This document shows positions 23,609 to 34,731 of a stretch of DNA of 64,000 nucleotides, one piece after another. Made by a program: the position numbers and the translations under genes. The notes below the pieces were generated by a model. The model had not been told where the DNA came from. It ran no database searches and saw nothing but the letters and a program-made list of their open reading frames with translations. Origin of the DNA: Manihot esculenta (lineage: Eukaryota; Streptophyta; Magnoliopsida; Malpighiales; Euphorbiaceae); the NCBI RefSeq assembly GCF_001659605.2, contig NC_035169.2, forward strand, positions 11,207,573 through 11,271,572, in the 5' to 3' direction. Position 1 is the stretch's first letter, and each line of letters starts with the position of its first letter.

Positions 23609-23790
23609 TTCGGCAGCCGAAGGACTTTCGGCCGCCGAACCTGCCTGGGAGGCAGGCCTTTCGGCTGCTGAAGTTGCCCCCGAAAAGAGACTTTCGTCTC
23701 TGTCTGGGACTTTCGGCCGCCGAAGGTGCCGTCGAACCTGCCTGGGTTTCGGCTCTGGAGGGACTTTCAGCTGCCGAAGGTGCCGCCGAA
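23609..23790 (+). repeat. Second palindrome array, downstream of the TATA box
   Basis: Variants of TTCGGCNGCCGAA recur (about 23609, 23627, 23660, 23711 and 23767), spaced by ACCTGCC or GGGACT-type words. Here they lie in the transcribed part of the LTR, inside a candidate intron. Confidence 0.75.
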
Positions 23791-24193
23791 CCTGCCCTGT
23801 TCAGCCTTCCTTTGCATGTTTTTGCATGATTGTTTTGAGATGTTTTAGGGGGTTTTTGGGGGATGTTTTTAGAGTTATGTTCTAGTTGTTTGGTCCCTCA
23901 TTTGAGTCTACCTGTGTAGGTTCGGACCCGAGGAACCGAGGACCCCAGCAGTGAGTTCAGCTGCTCCAGTGTCTAGTCAGAGCTACCCAGAGGTGAGTGG
24001 AATGACTCTTATACTTTTAAATAAATAAATCAGTTTTAGCATGATTCACGCATCATGAATGCCATGAGATATAATAGGGTGCTTGCATTAGAACTCACGA
24101 ATATGTTGCATTGCATAATATGTTGATGATGCGAATGAATGTTGAATGATCCTTTAGTCCTCATATGTTATGATATGACGATGATACGGTACG

Positions 24194-24311
24194 GAAGACC
24201 AGTGAGGCCCATTCTACGCCCCTGACATAGTTGGAATGTTATGTTATGCTATGTTATGATTATGTAAGAGAAAGACCAGTGAGGCCCATTCTACGCCCCT
24301 GGCACAGTTGG
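24194..24311 (+). repeat. Tandem GACCAGTGAGGCCC motif in the LTR
   Basis: Two copies of a block reading AGACCAGTGAGGCCCATT, then CTACGCCCCTGRCAYAGTTGG are separated by an ATGTTATG-rich spacer. The motif number varies between LTR copies in this window. Confidence 0.8.
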
Positions 24312-24948
24312 AAATGTAGAGGACTATTGGTGACAAATTCATCCTTGATGTGATTAGTTGTGATGTGATGCATTTCATGTTATCATATATTTTAAATTTT
24401 TTATTATTCTGCTCACTGGGCTCTTGTAGCTCACCCCTCTCCCTTAACCCCCAGGCTTGCAGGTACAGGGTAGACCAGGAGGTCAGTAAGAGTAATGAAG
24501 TCTTATGTATGTAATAGCTAGAATGTGGACATGACAAGTTGTATTATGATGTAGAGTTGTGAATAGTTATGTAATGTAATGACCTTAGGGATTATAGATT
24601 GTGCTTGACCCTATGTGTGTGGTATCCCTTTTAATACATGATCTTAGATGCTTTGTAATGCTTATGTAAACCAACTCAACACATGTTATGCCACCCATTG
24701 GGGGCATTGATGAGGTCCCACAGAGGGGCCAATGTTTATGATTATGTATGTATAGTGCATGCACAGGTTGAGTTTGGTGTATGAGAAATAAATGAAAGAA
24801 AAGTTTTAATTTTTATGTATGATTGTTGATTATGTATGGGATTAAACAGGTTTATCAGGTTATGTCAGGCTTGCTACGGGTCCCGGCGGCCTTAAGCCGA
24901 TCTGGATCCTAGCGCCGGTAGCGGTCTGATTTTCGGGTCGTTACAGAA

Positions 24949-24960
24949 TGGTATCAGAAC
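24949..24960 (+). promoter_or_regulatory. Primer-binding site of element A
   Basis: TGGTATCAGAAC begins 3 bp after the 5' LTR. It matches the plant initiator tRNA-Met type site (TGGTATCAGAGC) except for one base. Confidence 0.85.
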
Positions 24961-25206
24961 CCTAGGTTCATATGGTCGGACCTAGAGTGTCGGGCTCATA
25001 GATGTTAAAGAAGGTCAAGCACAATAGGAAGATCATGTCCACTAGGATAGGATGTGGAGTCCTGTCTTGCATGATGATGTGAAATGCCATGACTATATGC
25101 ATGTGCATTAATGATATGAGATGTATGTGATGAGGGTTCATGTGTGCCCACATGAACCATATGATGCTAATGTTTGCTTGTTATGTGCTGCCTTTCAGAA
25201 AACAGG

Positions 25207-26637
25207 ATGAGAAGAACTCGTCGATCTACACGATTGACTGGAGTGCCACCTGAGGATGAGGGCACGAGCGCCCGTCCTCCTACATTGCCTAGGGCAATGT
25301 CTAGTAGATCTAACAGAGAAAGAGCAGTAAGAGACCCTAGAAGGTCTCTGGATCTGGGTAGAAGCAGATCAGTGAGGGGAACAGTTCAGGGAGGAATGTC
25401 AGAAGACATGGGGGATGATATGGATGTAGAGCAGAGGAGGGATGGCAGTTTGGGAGTTAGCATGTCAGAAGAGGGAATGGGAGAGTCCCAAGGAGGCACT
25501 CAGGCCTCGGGATTTGTTCAGCCACCCTACTACCCACACTTCTCACAAAATCCCGGGTATTCGATGGGAGGTACATCGGATTACCCTAGCTTCACCCATT
25601 ATCCCACACAGATGCCATACCCACCCTACTACCCACCATATTCACAATACCCGATGTATCCACCCCCACCTTACTATCCAAACCCAGCAAACCCTACCTC
25701 AGAAAATGTTGCACCACCTCCACCACCTACAGAACCAGCAGCCCCAGTTACTCAACCTTCTAGACCTAGCTCAGCCAGTGGGAGCAAGGTCAAGATGACC
25801 GACTACATGAAACAGGATGCCCCTCAGTATGAAAAAGGGGATGACCCATTTGTGTATCTTGAAAGGGTTAAGGTGATCACAGATGAGATCGGGGCTGATG
25901 ATAGTAGAGCCATTCAGATGGCCGGGTTCACGCTTAAGTGCAAGAAGGCACGAGAGTGGTTCAAGAATTATGTGAACGCGATAGTGGACAGCATGTCTTG
26001 GGAAGAGTTTGCAAACGAGTTTGCCGGTTGGGCTTTCCCAGATAGTTCAAGGGAGCTGAAGATGATAGAGTTTGAGCAGTTGAGGCAAACCGATGAGATG
26101 AGTGTAGAGGAGTTTACAGACAGATTCTTGGAGCTGTTGCCATTTGCAGGGCAAAATCTTGACTCGGACCAGAAAAGGTCAAGGAGGTATATCATGAAAC
26201 TCCACTCCAGATATTCCTCCTTGATCCAGTCAGCAGATAGGGAGAGCTTCCATGCCATAGTGGATATGGCCCAGAAAATGGAGGCCAGTGCCATCATTCA
26301 GGGGACAGTTAAGCAGTCAGTGGCACAGCCTTCTGATTCTAAGACCCCAGGCTCTTCTTCTTATAGTGCAGCAGCTTCAGGCAGCAAGAGATGGAGCAGT
26401 ACCACTAAGAAGTCGAAGAAGAACAAGTTTTGGAACAAGGTCAAGTCCAGTCTGGGACTAGGGAGTGGCTCGAGCTCTGGTGCGGATAATGTAGTTTGTG
26501 CGAAGTGTAGTAGGCCACACAGGAGAGTTTGTCGGGCTGGGACAGCAGCCTGTTTCAGATGCAGGCAAGAGGGACACATGGCTCGGGAGTGTCCTAGGGC
26601 AGCTTTTGGAGCAGAGTCTCAGCAGACAGCTTCTGGT
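25207..26637 (+). pseudogene. Element A gag, 5' part, cut by a solo LTR
   Basis: The ATG at 25207 (RMRRTRRSTRLTG context) lies 8 bp after an acceptor-like TTTCAG and is conserved in the related elements. The protein has a basic start, a Pro/Tyr-rich region (about residues 110-175), a retrotransposon Gag core around WFKNYV, WEEFANEFAGWAF and FEQLRQTDEMSVEEF, and near the end two zinc-knuckle-like blocks, CAKCSRPHRRVC and CFRCRQEGHMAREC. The latter is an intact CCHC knuckle for RNA binding. The frame is broken after TASG by the solo LTR at 26638. Confidence 0.88.
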
Positions 26638-28861
26638 TGTAATACCCGGCTAGACTCCGGTATCGGAAATTCCTACCGTCCGGTGGAATCTCGGATGTCG
26701 GAGATCTCTAGAAGGGTAGAACTATGTTCTATAAAAATGTTTTAATGTGTTTTATGATTTTTAAGTATTAAATAAAATGAGTTTTTTTTTTTGCATGAAA
26801 AGTCTTTGGAGGAAAACCCAGGTTCGGCCGCCGAAAGTCAAGTTCGGCCGCCGAACATGCATGCGTTTTGGAGGCACGTTAGGCCCCCGAAAGCATGAGT
26901 TAGGGAAGTTCAGGTTCGGCCGCCGAAAGTCAAGTTCGGCCGCCGAACATTGCATGGATGCGGAGGCACATTCAGCCCCCGAATGTGGCCTGGCCAGCCA
27001 CTATAAATGGGGCACTTAGCCGAAATGGGCGAGCTTTCTCCCATTTTCGGCCACAGCGAGCTTCCGACCTTCCTCTTGCAAATCTTGTGATCTTCCTCCA
27101 AATCCCCACCATTTTTCTTGAGTTTTAACTTCACATTGCAAGTTTTGAAGTTTTGAAACGAGTTTTGGAGCTTTGGGAACTCAGGAGCTCATTTTCTTGG
27201 ATCTCCAAGTTTAGGTCGCCTCTCTCTCGATCTTCAAGAGGTAAGAGCCGATCTTAAGCTCCTTATGTGTTTTAAATAAGTTTTATGCTAGATCTATGGG
27301 TAGAAATGCATGTTAGGATATATGTTGAGTTATGGGTTAATATTGATGTTTTGAACAATGTATGTTGATTTTTGAGTGTTTGAAGTGTTGTAGTTGGGGT
27401 ATATGCTAGTTTGAGACCCCTAGGTGTAATGTATGTGAAGTATGCATGTTGTAGAACAAGATTATGCATGATTGGAGGTTTTGGGAGGCAAGAGGTTCGT
27501 TTGAACCAAGTTTCTGCCCTTTGGCAGAAACCAGGTTCGGCAGCCGAAGGGAGTTTCGGCCGCCGAACCCCCTTTGTGGAGGCAGCATTCGGCTGCCGAA
27601 GTTGCCCCTGAAAAGAGACTTTCGGATCTGTCCAGGACTTTCGGCCGCCGAAGGTGCCGCCGAAAGTTCCCTGTTCAGCCATTTCTTGCATGTTTTTATG
27701 TGATGTTTTCAGGATGTTTTAGGGGGTTTTTGGGGAATATTTAGAGTTGTGTTCAAGTATGTTTGGTCCCTCATTTGAGTCCACCTGTGTAGGTTCGGAC
27801 CCGAGGAACCAAGGACCCCAGCAGTGAGTTCAGCTGCTTCGGTGTTGTCAGAGTCAGCCAGAGGTGAGTAGGACTAAACTTAATCTTTTAAATTAAATGC
27901 TTTATCATGTTTCATGCATCATGATTATGCAATAGGGTGATTGCATTAGTTTTCACGAATATGCCGCATCGCATAAATTGTTGTTGTTGTGGGTGAATGT
28001 CGGATGACCCAGTTAGTCCATGACAGGAAGACCAGGCCCCATGCTACAGGCCTGGCACAGAGTAAGAAAGACCAGGCCCCATTCTACAGGCCTGGCACAG
28101 AGTAAGGAAAGACCAGGATCCCATCCTATGGTCTAGCACGGCTATGGGACTTGAAGACCAGGAGCCCAGAGGAGGCCCTGGGAAAATGGTAAGTAATGTA
28201 TGTTCTGACAGGAAAGACCAGGACCCCATTCTACAGGCCTGGCACAGAGTTAACTTGGACTAATTGGTGACGAGTTCACCCAACCCTTATGTGAATTGTT
28301 TGTGTTATGATGCATTTCATAGAGCATAGTGTTAATGTGTTTTAATAGCTCTACTCACTGGGCTTTTAGCTCACCCCTCTCCCCTTTACCCCCAAACTTG
28401 CAGGTACAGTATAGTGCGGGAGTCCGGATAGAGTAAAGAAGTCATGCTTATGTAATAGTTAGCAATGGACATGATCAAATTGTAATGTAAAAGTACAGTA
28501 TAGTTGTAATGAGGTTTATGGATGATTAGTGTGTGCTTGACCATAGAATGTTGTATCCCTTTAACACATGATCTTAGAGATTTTTACGATGTTTATGTAA
28601 ACCAACTCAACGTATGTTTTGTCACCCATTGGGGACACTGATGAGATCCCACAGAGGGATCAATGTTATGATAATGTTATGCACAGGTTGAGTTTGGTTG
28701 ATGTTCATGGAAAGAAAAGTTTTAATTTTTATGCATGTTGTTGATCATGTATGGGATTATACAGGTTTACAGGTTTTATGTCAGGCTTGCTACGGGTCCC
28801 GGCGGCCTTAAGTCGACCCGGATCCTAGCGCCGATAACGGTCCAATTTTCGGGTCGTTACA
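26638..28861 (+). mobile_element. Solo LTR inserted in element A gag
   Basis: A full 2224-bp LTR of the same superfamily, TGTAATACC...CGTTACA, flanked by the 5-bp duplication CTGGT (26633-26637 and 28862-28866). No internal sequence accompanies it, so it is the product of LTR-LTR recombination. It has its own palindrome arrays (26823-26952 and 27537-27663), a TATA-like TATAAAT near 27002, and four to five copies of a GACCAGG(C/A)CCCAT motif at about 28024-28255. Confidence 0.93.
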
Positions 28862-30262
28862 CTGGTAGTGTGGCTCAGCCAGCAGCTCCAGCCGTAACTC
28901 AGGCCAGTGGCAGAGGTAGAGGGAGAGGAGCAGCCTCTTCTTCAACGGGTTTCAGAGGTGAAGGTCCATCAGCTCCAGCACGGATCTTCACGATGACTCA
29001 GCAGGAGGCAGATGCATCTAACACCGTGGTGGCAGGTAACTTAGTCATTGGTTGTTCAGATGTGTATGCCTTGATGGACCCTGGTGCATCTCATTCTTTT
29101 ATTGCTCCGAGAGCCGTTCAGAGGTTAGGGTTGATGATCTCTGAGTTAGAGTGTCCTCTCTGGGTCAGTGGACCCAAGTGTGATCCATCAGTGGCAGAGT
29201 CAGTCTGCCAGTGCAGTCCAGTCTTTGTTGAGGGAAGATGCCTTTCCGCCGACCTTGTGGTTCTAGACTTGACAGATTTTGACGTCATTCTAGGGATGGA
29301 CTGGTTATTTACCCATGGTGCTACCTTGGACTGCAGGGACAAGGTAGTTAGGTTCAGAGGTCATGATGGGTCAGAGGTTGTCTTCAGAGGAGACAGGAGA
29401 GGTACACCTAGAGGTCTGATATCAGCTCTTCAGGCTCGTAGGTTGCTTAGGAAGGGATGTCAGGGGTATTTGGCTCATGTGAGAGAGCTTAGCAGTCAGG
29501 TTATAGAGCCCGCCTCGATGCCAGTGGTTAGAGAGTTTCTAGACGTCTTCCTAGACGAGCTGCCAGGTTTACCACCTGCTAGGGAGATAGAGTTCGAGAT
29601 AGAATTGATGCCTGGAACCCGACCGATCTCTATCCCTCCCTACAGGATGGCTCCAGCCGAGTTGAAAGAATTGAAGGAACAGTTGCAAGAGCTGGTAGAA
29701 AAGGGCTTCATCCGACCGAGCACCTCACCTTGGGGTGCACCAGTTTTGTTTGTGAGAAAGAAGGATGGATCTCTTAGGCTTTGTATCGACTACAGGCAGT
29801 TGAACAAAGTCACTACCAAGAATAAGTACCCGTTGCCTAGGATCGACGATCTATTTGACCAGCTAGCTGGAACAGGTTGTTTCTCCAAAATAGATCTGAG
29901 ATCGGGGTACCATCAGCTAAGGATAAGGGAGGAGGATGTGCCGAAGACAGCTTTCAGGACCAGATATGGGCATTTTGAGTTCCTTGTAATGCCGTTCGGG
30001 TTAACCAACGCCCCTGCAGCATTCATGGATCTCATGAACAGAGTTTTTAGCCAGTACCTGGATCACTTCGTTATTGTCTTCATAGATGATATCTTAGTGT
30101 ATTCCAGGAATACAGAGGAGCATGCCCATCATCTGAGGTTGGTTCTACAGACCTTGAGGGAGCATGGCTTGTATGCCAAGTTCTCCAAGTGTGAGTTCTG
30201 GCTGAGGAGCATTTCATTCTTGGGGCATGTGGTGTCAGAAAATGGGATAGAAGTGGACCCCC
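28862..30262 (+). pseudogene. Element A gag end, protease and most of reverse transcriptase
   Basis: The gag reading frame resumes with SVAQPAAP after the solo LTR. The aspartic protease shows [10 protein letters not shown] and the flap-distal VILGMDW. The reverse transcriptase has [44 protein letters not shown] and the catalytic [10 protein letters not shown], followed by SFLGHVVS. The frame ends at an extra C in the run at 30258-30262, after which a TAA follows quickly. Confidence 0.88.
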
Positions 30263-31540
30263 AAGAAGACAGAAACTGTGACTAACTGGCCTAGACCCAC
30301 TTCAGTGACAGAGATCAGGAGTTTCTTGGGTTTGGCAGGTTACTACAGGAGGTTCGTTCAGGACTTCTCGAAAATAGCAGCTCCTCTGACCAGACTAACC
30401 AGGAAGAATCAGAAGTTTGTGTGGACCGACCAGTGCGAAGAGAGTTTTGAAGAGCTTAAGAAGAGTTTGACTTCAGCACCAGTGTTAACTCTGCCATCTA
30501 GTGATGAGGATTTTACAGTCTTTTGTGACGCGTCCCGTGTGGGACTAGGTTGTGTACTGATGCAGAATGAGAGGGTGATTGCTTATGCTTCTAGGCAGCT
30601 GAAGAAGCATGAGTTGAATTACCCCACGCATGACCTAGAAATGGCAGTAGTAATCTTTGCACTCAAGATGTGGAGGCACTACCTCTATGGGGTAAAATGT
30701 GAGATCTTTACAGATCATAAGAGCCTGCAGTACATCCTGAGTCAAAGATATTTGAACTTGAGACAGAGGAGATGGGTAGAGTTGCTGAGTGACTATGATT
30801 GCAAGATTCAGTATCATCCGGGTAAGGCGAATGTCGTGGCAGACGCCCTAAGCCGGAAGTCACTAGGCAGTCTATCCCACATCACGGCAGAGAGGAGACC
30901 AGTGGTGAAGGAGTTTTACAAGCTCATTGATGAAGGTCTACAGTTGGAGTTGTCTGGTACAGGCGCTTTAGTGGCCCAGATGAGAGTGACACCTGTGTTT
31001 CTGGAGCAAGTGGCTCAGAAACAGCATGAGGACCCAGAGTTAGTGAAGATTGTCAGGACTGTTCAGTCAGGCAAAGACAGTGAGTTCAGATTTGACAGTA
31101 AGGGGATCCTCCGCTATGGGAGTCGATTGTGTGTACCAGATGACATAGGGCTAAAAGGAGACATTATGAGGGAGGCTCATAATGCAAGATACAGCGTTCA
31201 CCCAGGAGCCACCAAGATGTACCAAGATCTGAAGAAAGTTTATTGGTGGCCAGCTATGAAGAAAGAAGTGGCACAGTTTGTGTCAGCCTGCGAAGTGTGT
31301 CAGAGGGTGAAGCTGGAACATCAGAAGCCGGCTGGAATGCTTAACCCGCTACCTATTCCAGAGTGGAAATGGGAGAATATAGCTATGGACTTCGTAGTGG
31401 GGTTACCGGCAGCGTCCAACAGAGTGGACTCCATATGGGTGATTGTGGACAGACTCACCAAATCTGCTCACTTCATTCCTGTCAGGAGTGGCTATTCTGT
31501 GGACAAGTTGGCGCAGGTGTATGTGGATGAGATCGTCAGA
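30263..31540 (+). pseudogene. Element A RT thumb, RNase H and integrase N-terminal part
   Basis: In the shifted frame it carries [14 protein letters not shown] (thumb), RNase H with [23 protein letters not shown] and [10 protein letters not shown], then the integrase zinc module ([11 protein letters not shown]...CEVCQ) and the start of the catalytic core with MDFVVGLP. A deletion of about 32 bp at 31540, judged against elements B and D, removes sequence just before the second catalytic Asp and causes an early stop. Confidence 0.85.
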
Positions 31541-32390
31541 TAGAGGGCCCCAGTTCACCTCCAGGTTTTAGCGGAGTCTGCAAAATGCCATGGGTACCAG
31601 GTTGTATTTCAGTACTGCCTTCCACCCCCAGACTGACGGACAGTCAAAAAGGACCATCCAGACTATCGAGGATATGCTCAGAATGTGTGTGCTGGACTTT
31701 GGCGGTTCTTGGAGGCAGCATCTACCTTTGGTGGAGTTTGCCTACAATAACAGCCATCATGCTAGCATCGGGATGGCTCCATATGAAGCTTTGTATGGGA
31801 GAAAATGCAGATTACCTGTTTGCTGGGAAGAGGTTGGAGAAAAGGCCTTGGCAGGGCCTGAGCTAGTAGAGATTACCAGCAGGGTGGTAACCATAATCAG
31901 AGAAAGGATCAAGACTGCTGCAAGCAGACATAAGAGTTATGCAGACATCCGCAGACGGCAAGTGGAATTTCAGGAGGGGGATCTGGTATTGCTCAAGGTG
32001 TCTCCAATGAAAGGAGTGGTTCGCTTTGGGAAGAAAGGTAAACTGGCTCCATGATACATTGGACCCTTTGAAGTCTTGCAAAAGATTGGAAATGTGTCGT
32101 ACAAGCTGGATTTACCTGCTTCAATGGAAAGAATCCATCCGGTTTTTCATGTTTCCATGTTGAGAAAGTTCGTGTCAGATCCGGGCAAGGTTCTTAGTGA
32201 GCCTGATGTGGAGATCCAAGAAGATCTCACCTATATTGAGCAGCCAGTACGGATCATAGACACCCAGATTAGGAAGCTAAGAAACAAGGAAATCCCGATG
32301 GTGAAAGTCCTTTGGAACCACCACAATATGGAAGAATGCACTTGGGAGACACGGGAGTCCATGCTCCAGCAATACCCTTATCTTTTCTGA
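31541..32390 (+). pseudogene. Element A integrase C-terminal part and chromodomain-like tail
   Basis: After the deletion another frame gives [17 protein letters not shown] with the catalytic Glu, the GPY/F-like segment and, after a nonsense TGA at 32052-32054, a tail with VRIIDTQIRKLRNKEIP, VKVLWNHH and EECTWETRESM. The last block is typical of a chromodomain-type targeting tail. The sister elements have a sense codon at the TGA position. Confidence 0.82.
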
Positions 32391-32461
32391 GGTTTGTTCC
32401 TTGTGAGTTTTATGTGCTTTGTATGTATGATATGTTTATGCCATGCTATGTGCTAGTTGAG

Positions 32462-32483
32462 GAACATTCGGGGACGAATGTTC
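32462..32483 (+). repeat. Conserved hairpin just before the polypurine tract
   Basis: GAACATTCG, loop GGGA, CGAATGTTC is a perfect 9-bp stem located 8 bp before the G-run of the polypurine tract. It is present in inverse at 42114-42135, 50861-50882 (one mismatch) and 60674-60695. Confidence 0.85.
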
Positions 32484-32498
32484 TTAAGGGGGGGAGAA
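32484..32498 (+). promoter_or_regulatory. Polypurine tract of element A
   Basis: The purine-rich AAGGGGGGGAGAA directly before the 3' LTR is the expected primer site for plus-strand DNA synthesis. Confidence 0.85.
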
Positions 32499-34726
32499 TG
32501 TAATACCCGGCTAGACTCCGGTATCAGAATTCCTACCGTCAGGTGGAATCTCGGATGTCAGAGACCTCTAGAAGGGTAAAACCATGTTTTCTTAAAATGT
32601 TTTGATGTATTTTATGGTTTTTAATGAAAATAAATTCAAGTTTTGAGTGGAGAAGGCTTTGGAGACTTTGCCAGGTTCGGCCGCCGAAAGTCATGTTTGG
32701 CCACCGAACGTGGGGAGGTTTTGGGAACGCTTTAGGCCTCCGAAAGCCTTGTTTAAATCAGCCAAGGTTCGGCCGCCGAACCTCATGTTCGGCCGCCGAA
32801 CTTGCATGCGCTGTGGGGGCACGTTAGGCCGCCGAAAGGTGGCAAGGACAGCCCTATAAAAGGACCCCATGGCCGAAACGGGCAAGCTTTTCTTCCCGTT
32901 TTCGGCCAAGGTGAGTTCTCCACCGCCCCTCCTCTGTTTTGAGCTTCTCCCTTCGAGTTTTCATGTTTTTCTTATGAGTTTTCACCTTGTTTTGAAGATT
33001 TTCGAGTTTAAAGCAAGTTTTGGAGCTTTGAGGTTCAAGAACTCAAATCTCTCCCATCTTCGAGCTAGGGTCGTTTTCCTCTCGATCTTCAAGAGGTAAG
33101 GATCGATCTTGAGCTCACTACATGTTTTTATCAAGTTTTAAGTTGATTCTTGAAGTAGAAATGCATGTATAGGATTTTATGAGTTTTTGGGTTTTGTTGG
33201 ATTATGGGAAATGTATGTTGGTTTTGTGTTGTTGTTGTGTGTTGTAGTTGGGGCTTAAGGTAGTTTGAAGCCCCTAGGAGCCAACGTATGTATATTTGCA
33301 TGATTTGAATGAGTTATATGCATGTTGGAATGGGAAGGAGGGGTTTTTGTGCAAAGGGAACCAAGTTTCTGCCCTTTGGCAGAAACCAGGTTCGGCAGCC
33401 GAAGGACTTTTGGCCGCCGAACCTGCCTGGGAGGCAGGCCTTTCGGCTGCCGAAGTTGCCCCGAAAAGAGACTTTCGTCTCTGTCTGGGACTTTCGGCCG
33501 CCGAAGGTACCGCGCGAACCTGCTTGGGTTTCGGCTCTGGAGGGACTTTCGGCCACCGAAGGTGCCGCCGAACCTGCCCTGTTCAGCCTTCCTTTGCATG
33601 TTTTTGCATGATTGTTTTGAGATGTTTTTGGGGGTTTTTGGGGATGTTTTTAGAGTTATGTTCTAGTTGTTTGGTCCCTTATTTGAGTCCACCTGTGTAG
33701 GTTCGGACCCGAGGAACCGAGGACCCCAGCAGTGAGTTCAGCTGCTCCAGTGTCTAGTCAGAGCTACCCAGAGGTGAGTGGAATGACTCTTATACTTTTA
33801 AATAAATAAATCAGTTTTAGCATGATTCACGCATCATGAATGCCATGAGATATAATAGGGTGCTTGCATTAGAACTCACGAATATGTTGCATTGCATAAT
33901 ATGTTGATGATGCGGATGAATGTTGAATGATCCTTTAGTCCTCATATGTTATGATATGACGATGATACGGTACAGAAGACCAGTGAGGCCCATTCTACGC
34001 CCCTGGCATAGTTGGAATGTTATGTTATGCTATGTTATGATTATGTAAGAGAAAGACCAGTGAGGCCCATTCTACGCCCCTGGCACAGTTGGAAATGTAG
34101 AGGACTATTGGTGACAAATTTATCCTTGATGTGATTAGCCGTGATGTGATGCATTTCATGTTATCATATATTTTAAATGTTTTATTATTCTGCTCACTGG
34201 GCTCTTGTAGCTCACCCCTCTCCCTTAACCCCCAGGCTTGCAGGTACAGGGTAGACCAGGAGGTCAGCAAGAGTAATGAAGTCTTATGTATGTAATAGCT
34301 AGAATGTGGACATGACAAGTTGTATAATGATGTAGAGTTGTGAATAGTTATGTAATGTAATGACCTTAGGGATTATAGATTGTGCTTGACCCTATGTGTA
34401 TGGTATCCCTTTTAATACATGATCTTAGATGCTTTGTAATGCTTATGTTAACCAACTCAACACATGTTATGCCACCCATTGGGGGCATTGATGAGGTCCC
34501 ACAGAGGGGCCAATGTTTATGATTATGTATGTATAGTGCATGCACAGGTTGAGTTTGGTGTATGAGAAATAAATGAAAGAAAATTTTTAATTTTTATGTA
34601 TGATTGTTGATCATGTATGGGATTAAACAGGTTTATCAGGTTATGTCAGGCTTGCTACGGGTCCCGGCGGCCTTAAGCCGATCTGGATCCTAGCGCCGGT
34701 AGCGGTCCAATTTTCGGGTCGTTACA
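32499..34726 (+). repeat. Element A 3' LTR
   Basis: A 2228-bp LTR, nearly identical to the 5' LTR. It has one fewer 20-bp palindrome unit, and several differences are C/T or G/A at CpG sites (for example near 32695-32707), consistent with deamination of methylated DNA. Confidence 0.93.
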
Positions 34727-34731
34727 GCTGG

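Larger units (their letters stand above)
22697..24945 (+). repeat. Element A 5' LTR
   Basis: It starts TGTAATACCCGG and ends GGGTCGTTACA. It has a TATA box at 23073-23079 flanked by TTCGGCNGCCGAA palindrome clusters, a tandem GACCAGTGAGGCCC-type motif at 24194-24311, and conserved splice-like sites. It is 21 bp longer than the 3' LTR, mostly from one extra 20-bp palindrome unit. Confidence 0.93.
22697..34726 (+). mobile_element. Element A: chromodomain Ty3/gypsy LTR retrotransposon, interrupted by a solo LTR
   Basis: The boundaries are TG...CA LTR ends with a perfect 5-bp target duplication GCTGG (22692-22696 and 34727-34731). The order is 5' LTR (22697-24945), tRNA-Met-type primer site (24949-24960), gag, protease, reverse transcriptase, RNase H, integrase, chromodomain-like tail, polypurine tract, 3' LTR (32499-34726). 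The gene order and C-terminal chromodomain place it among chromoviruses; the 2.2-kb LTRs suggest the Tekay/Del lineage, by family knowledge. A 2224-bp solo LTR splits gag. The remaining coding sequence has a +1 shift near 30260, a deletion of about 32 bp at 31540 and a nonsense codon at 32052, so it cannot make its own proteins. The two LTRs differ by only a percent or two by eye, so the insertion is young. Confidence 0.93.

Noticed and set aside
22822..23885. Several 60-130 codon ORFs in LTRs with recurring RPPKVMFGRRT-like peptides
   Set aside because: They are created by the palindrome arrays; frames are not shared between LTR copies and no domain is seen.
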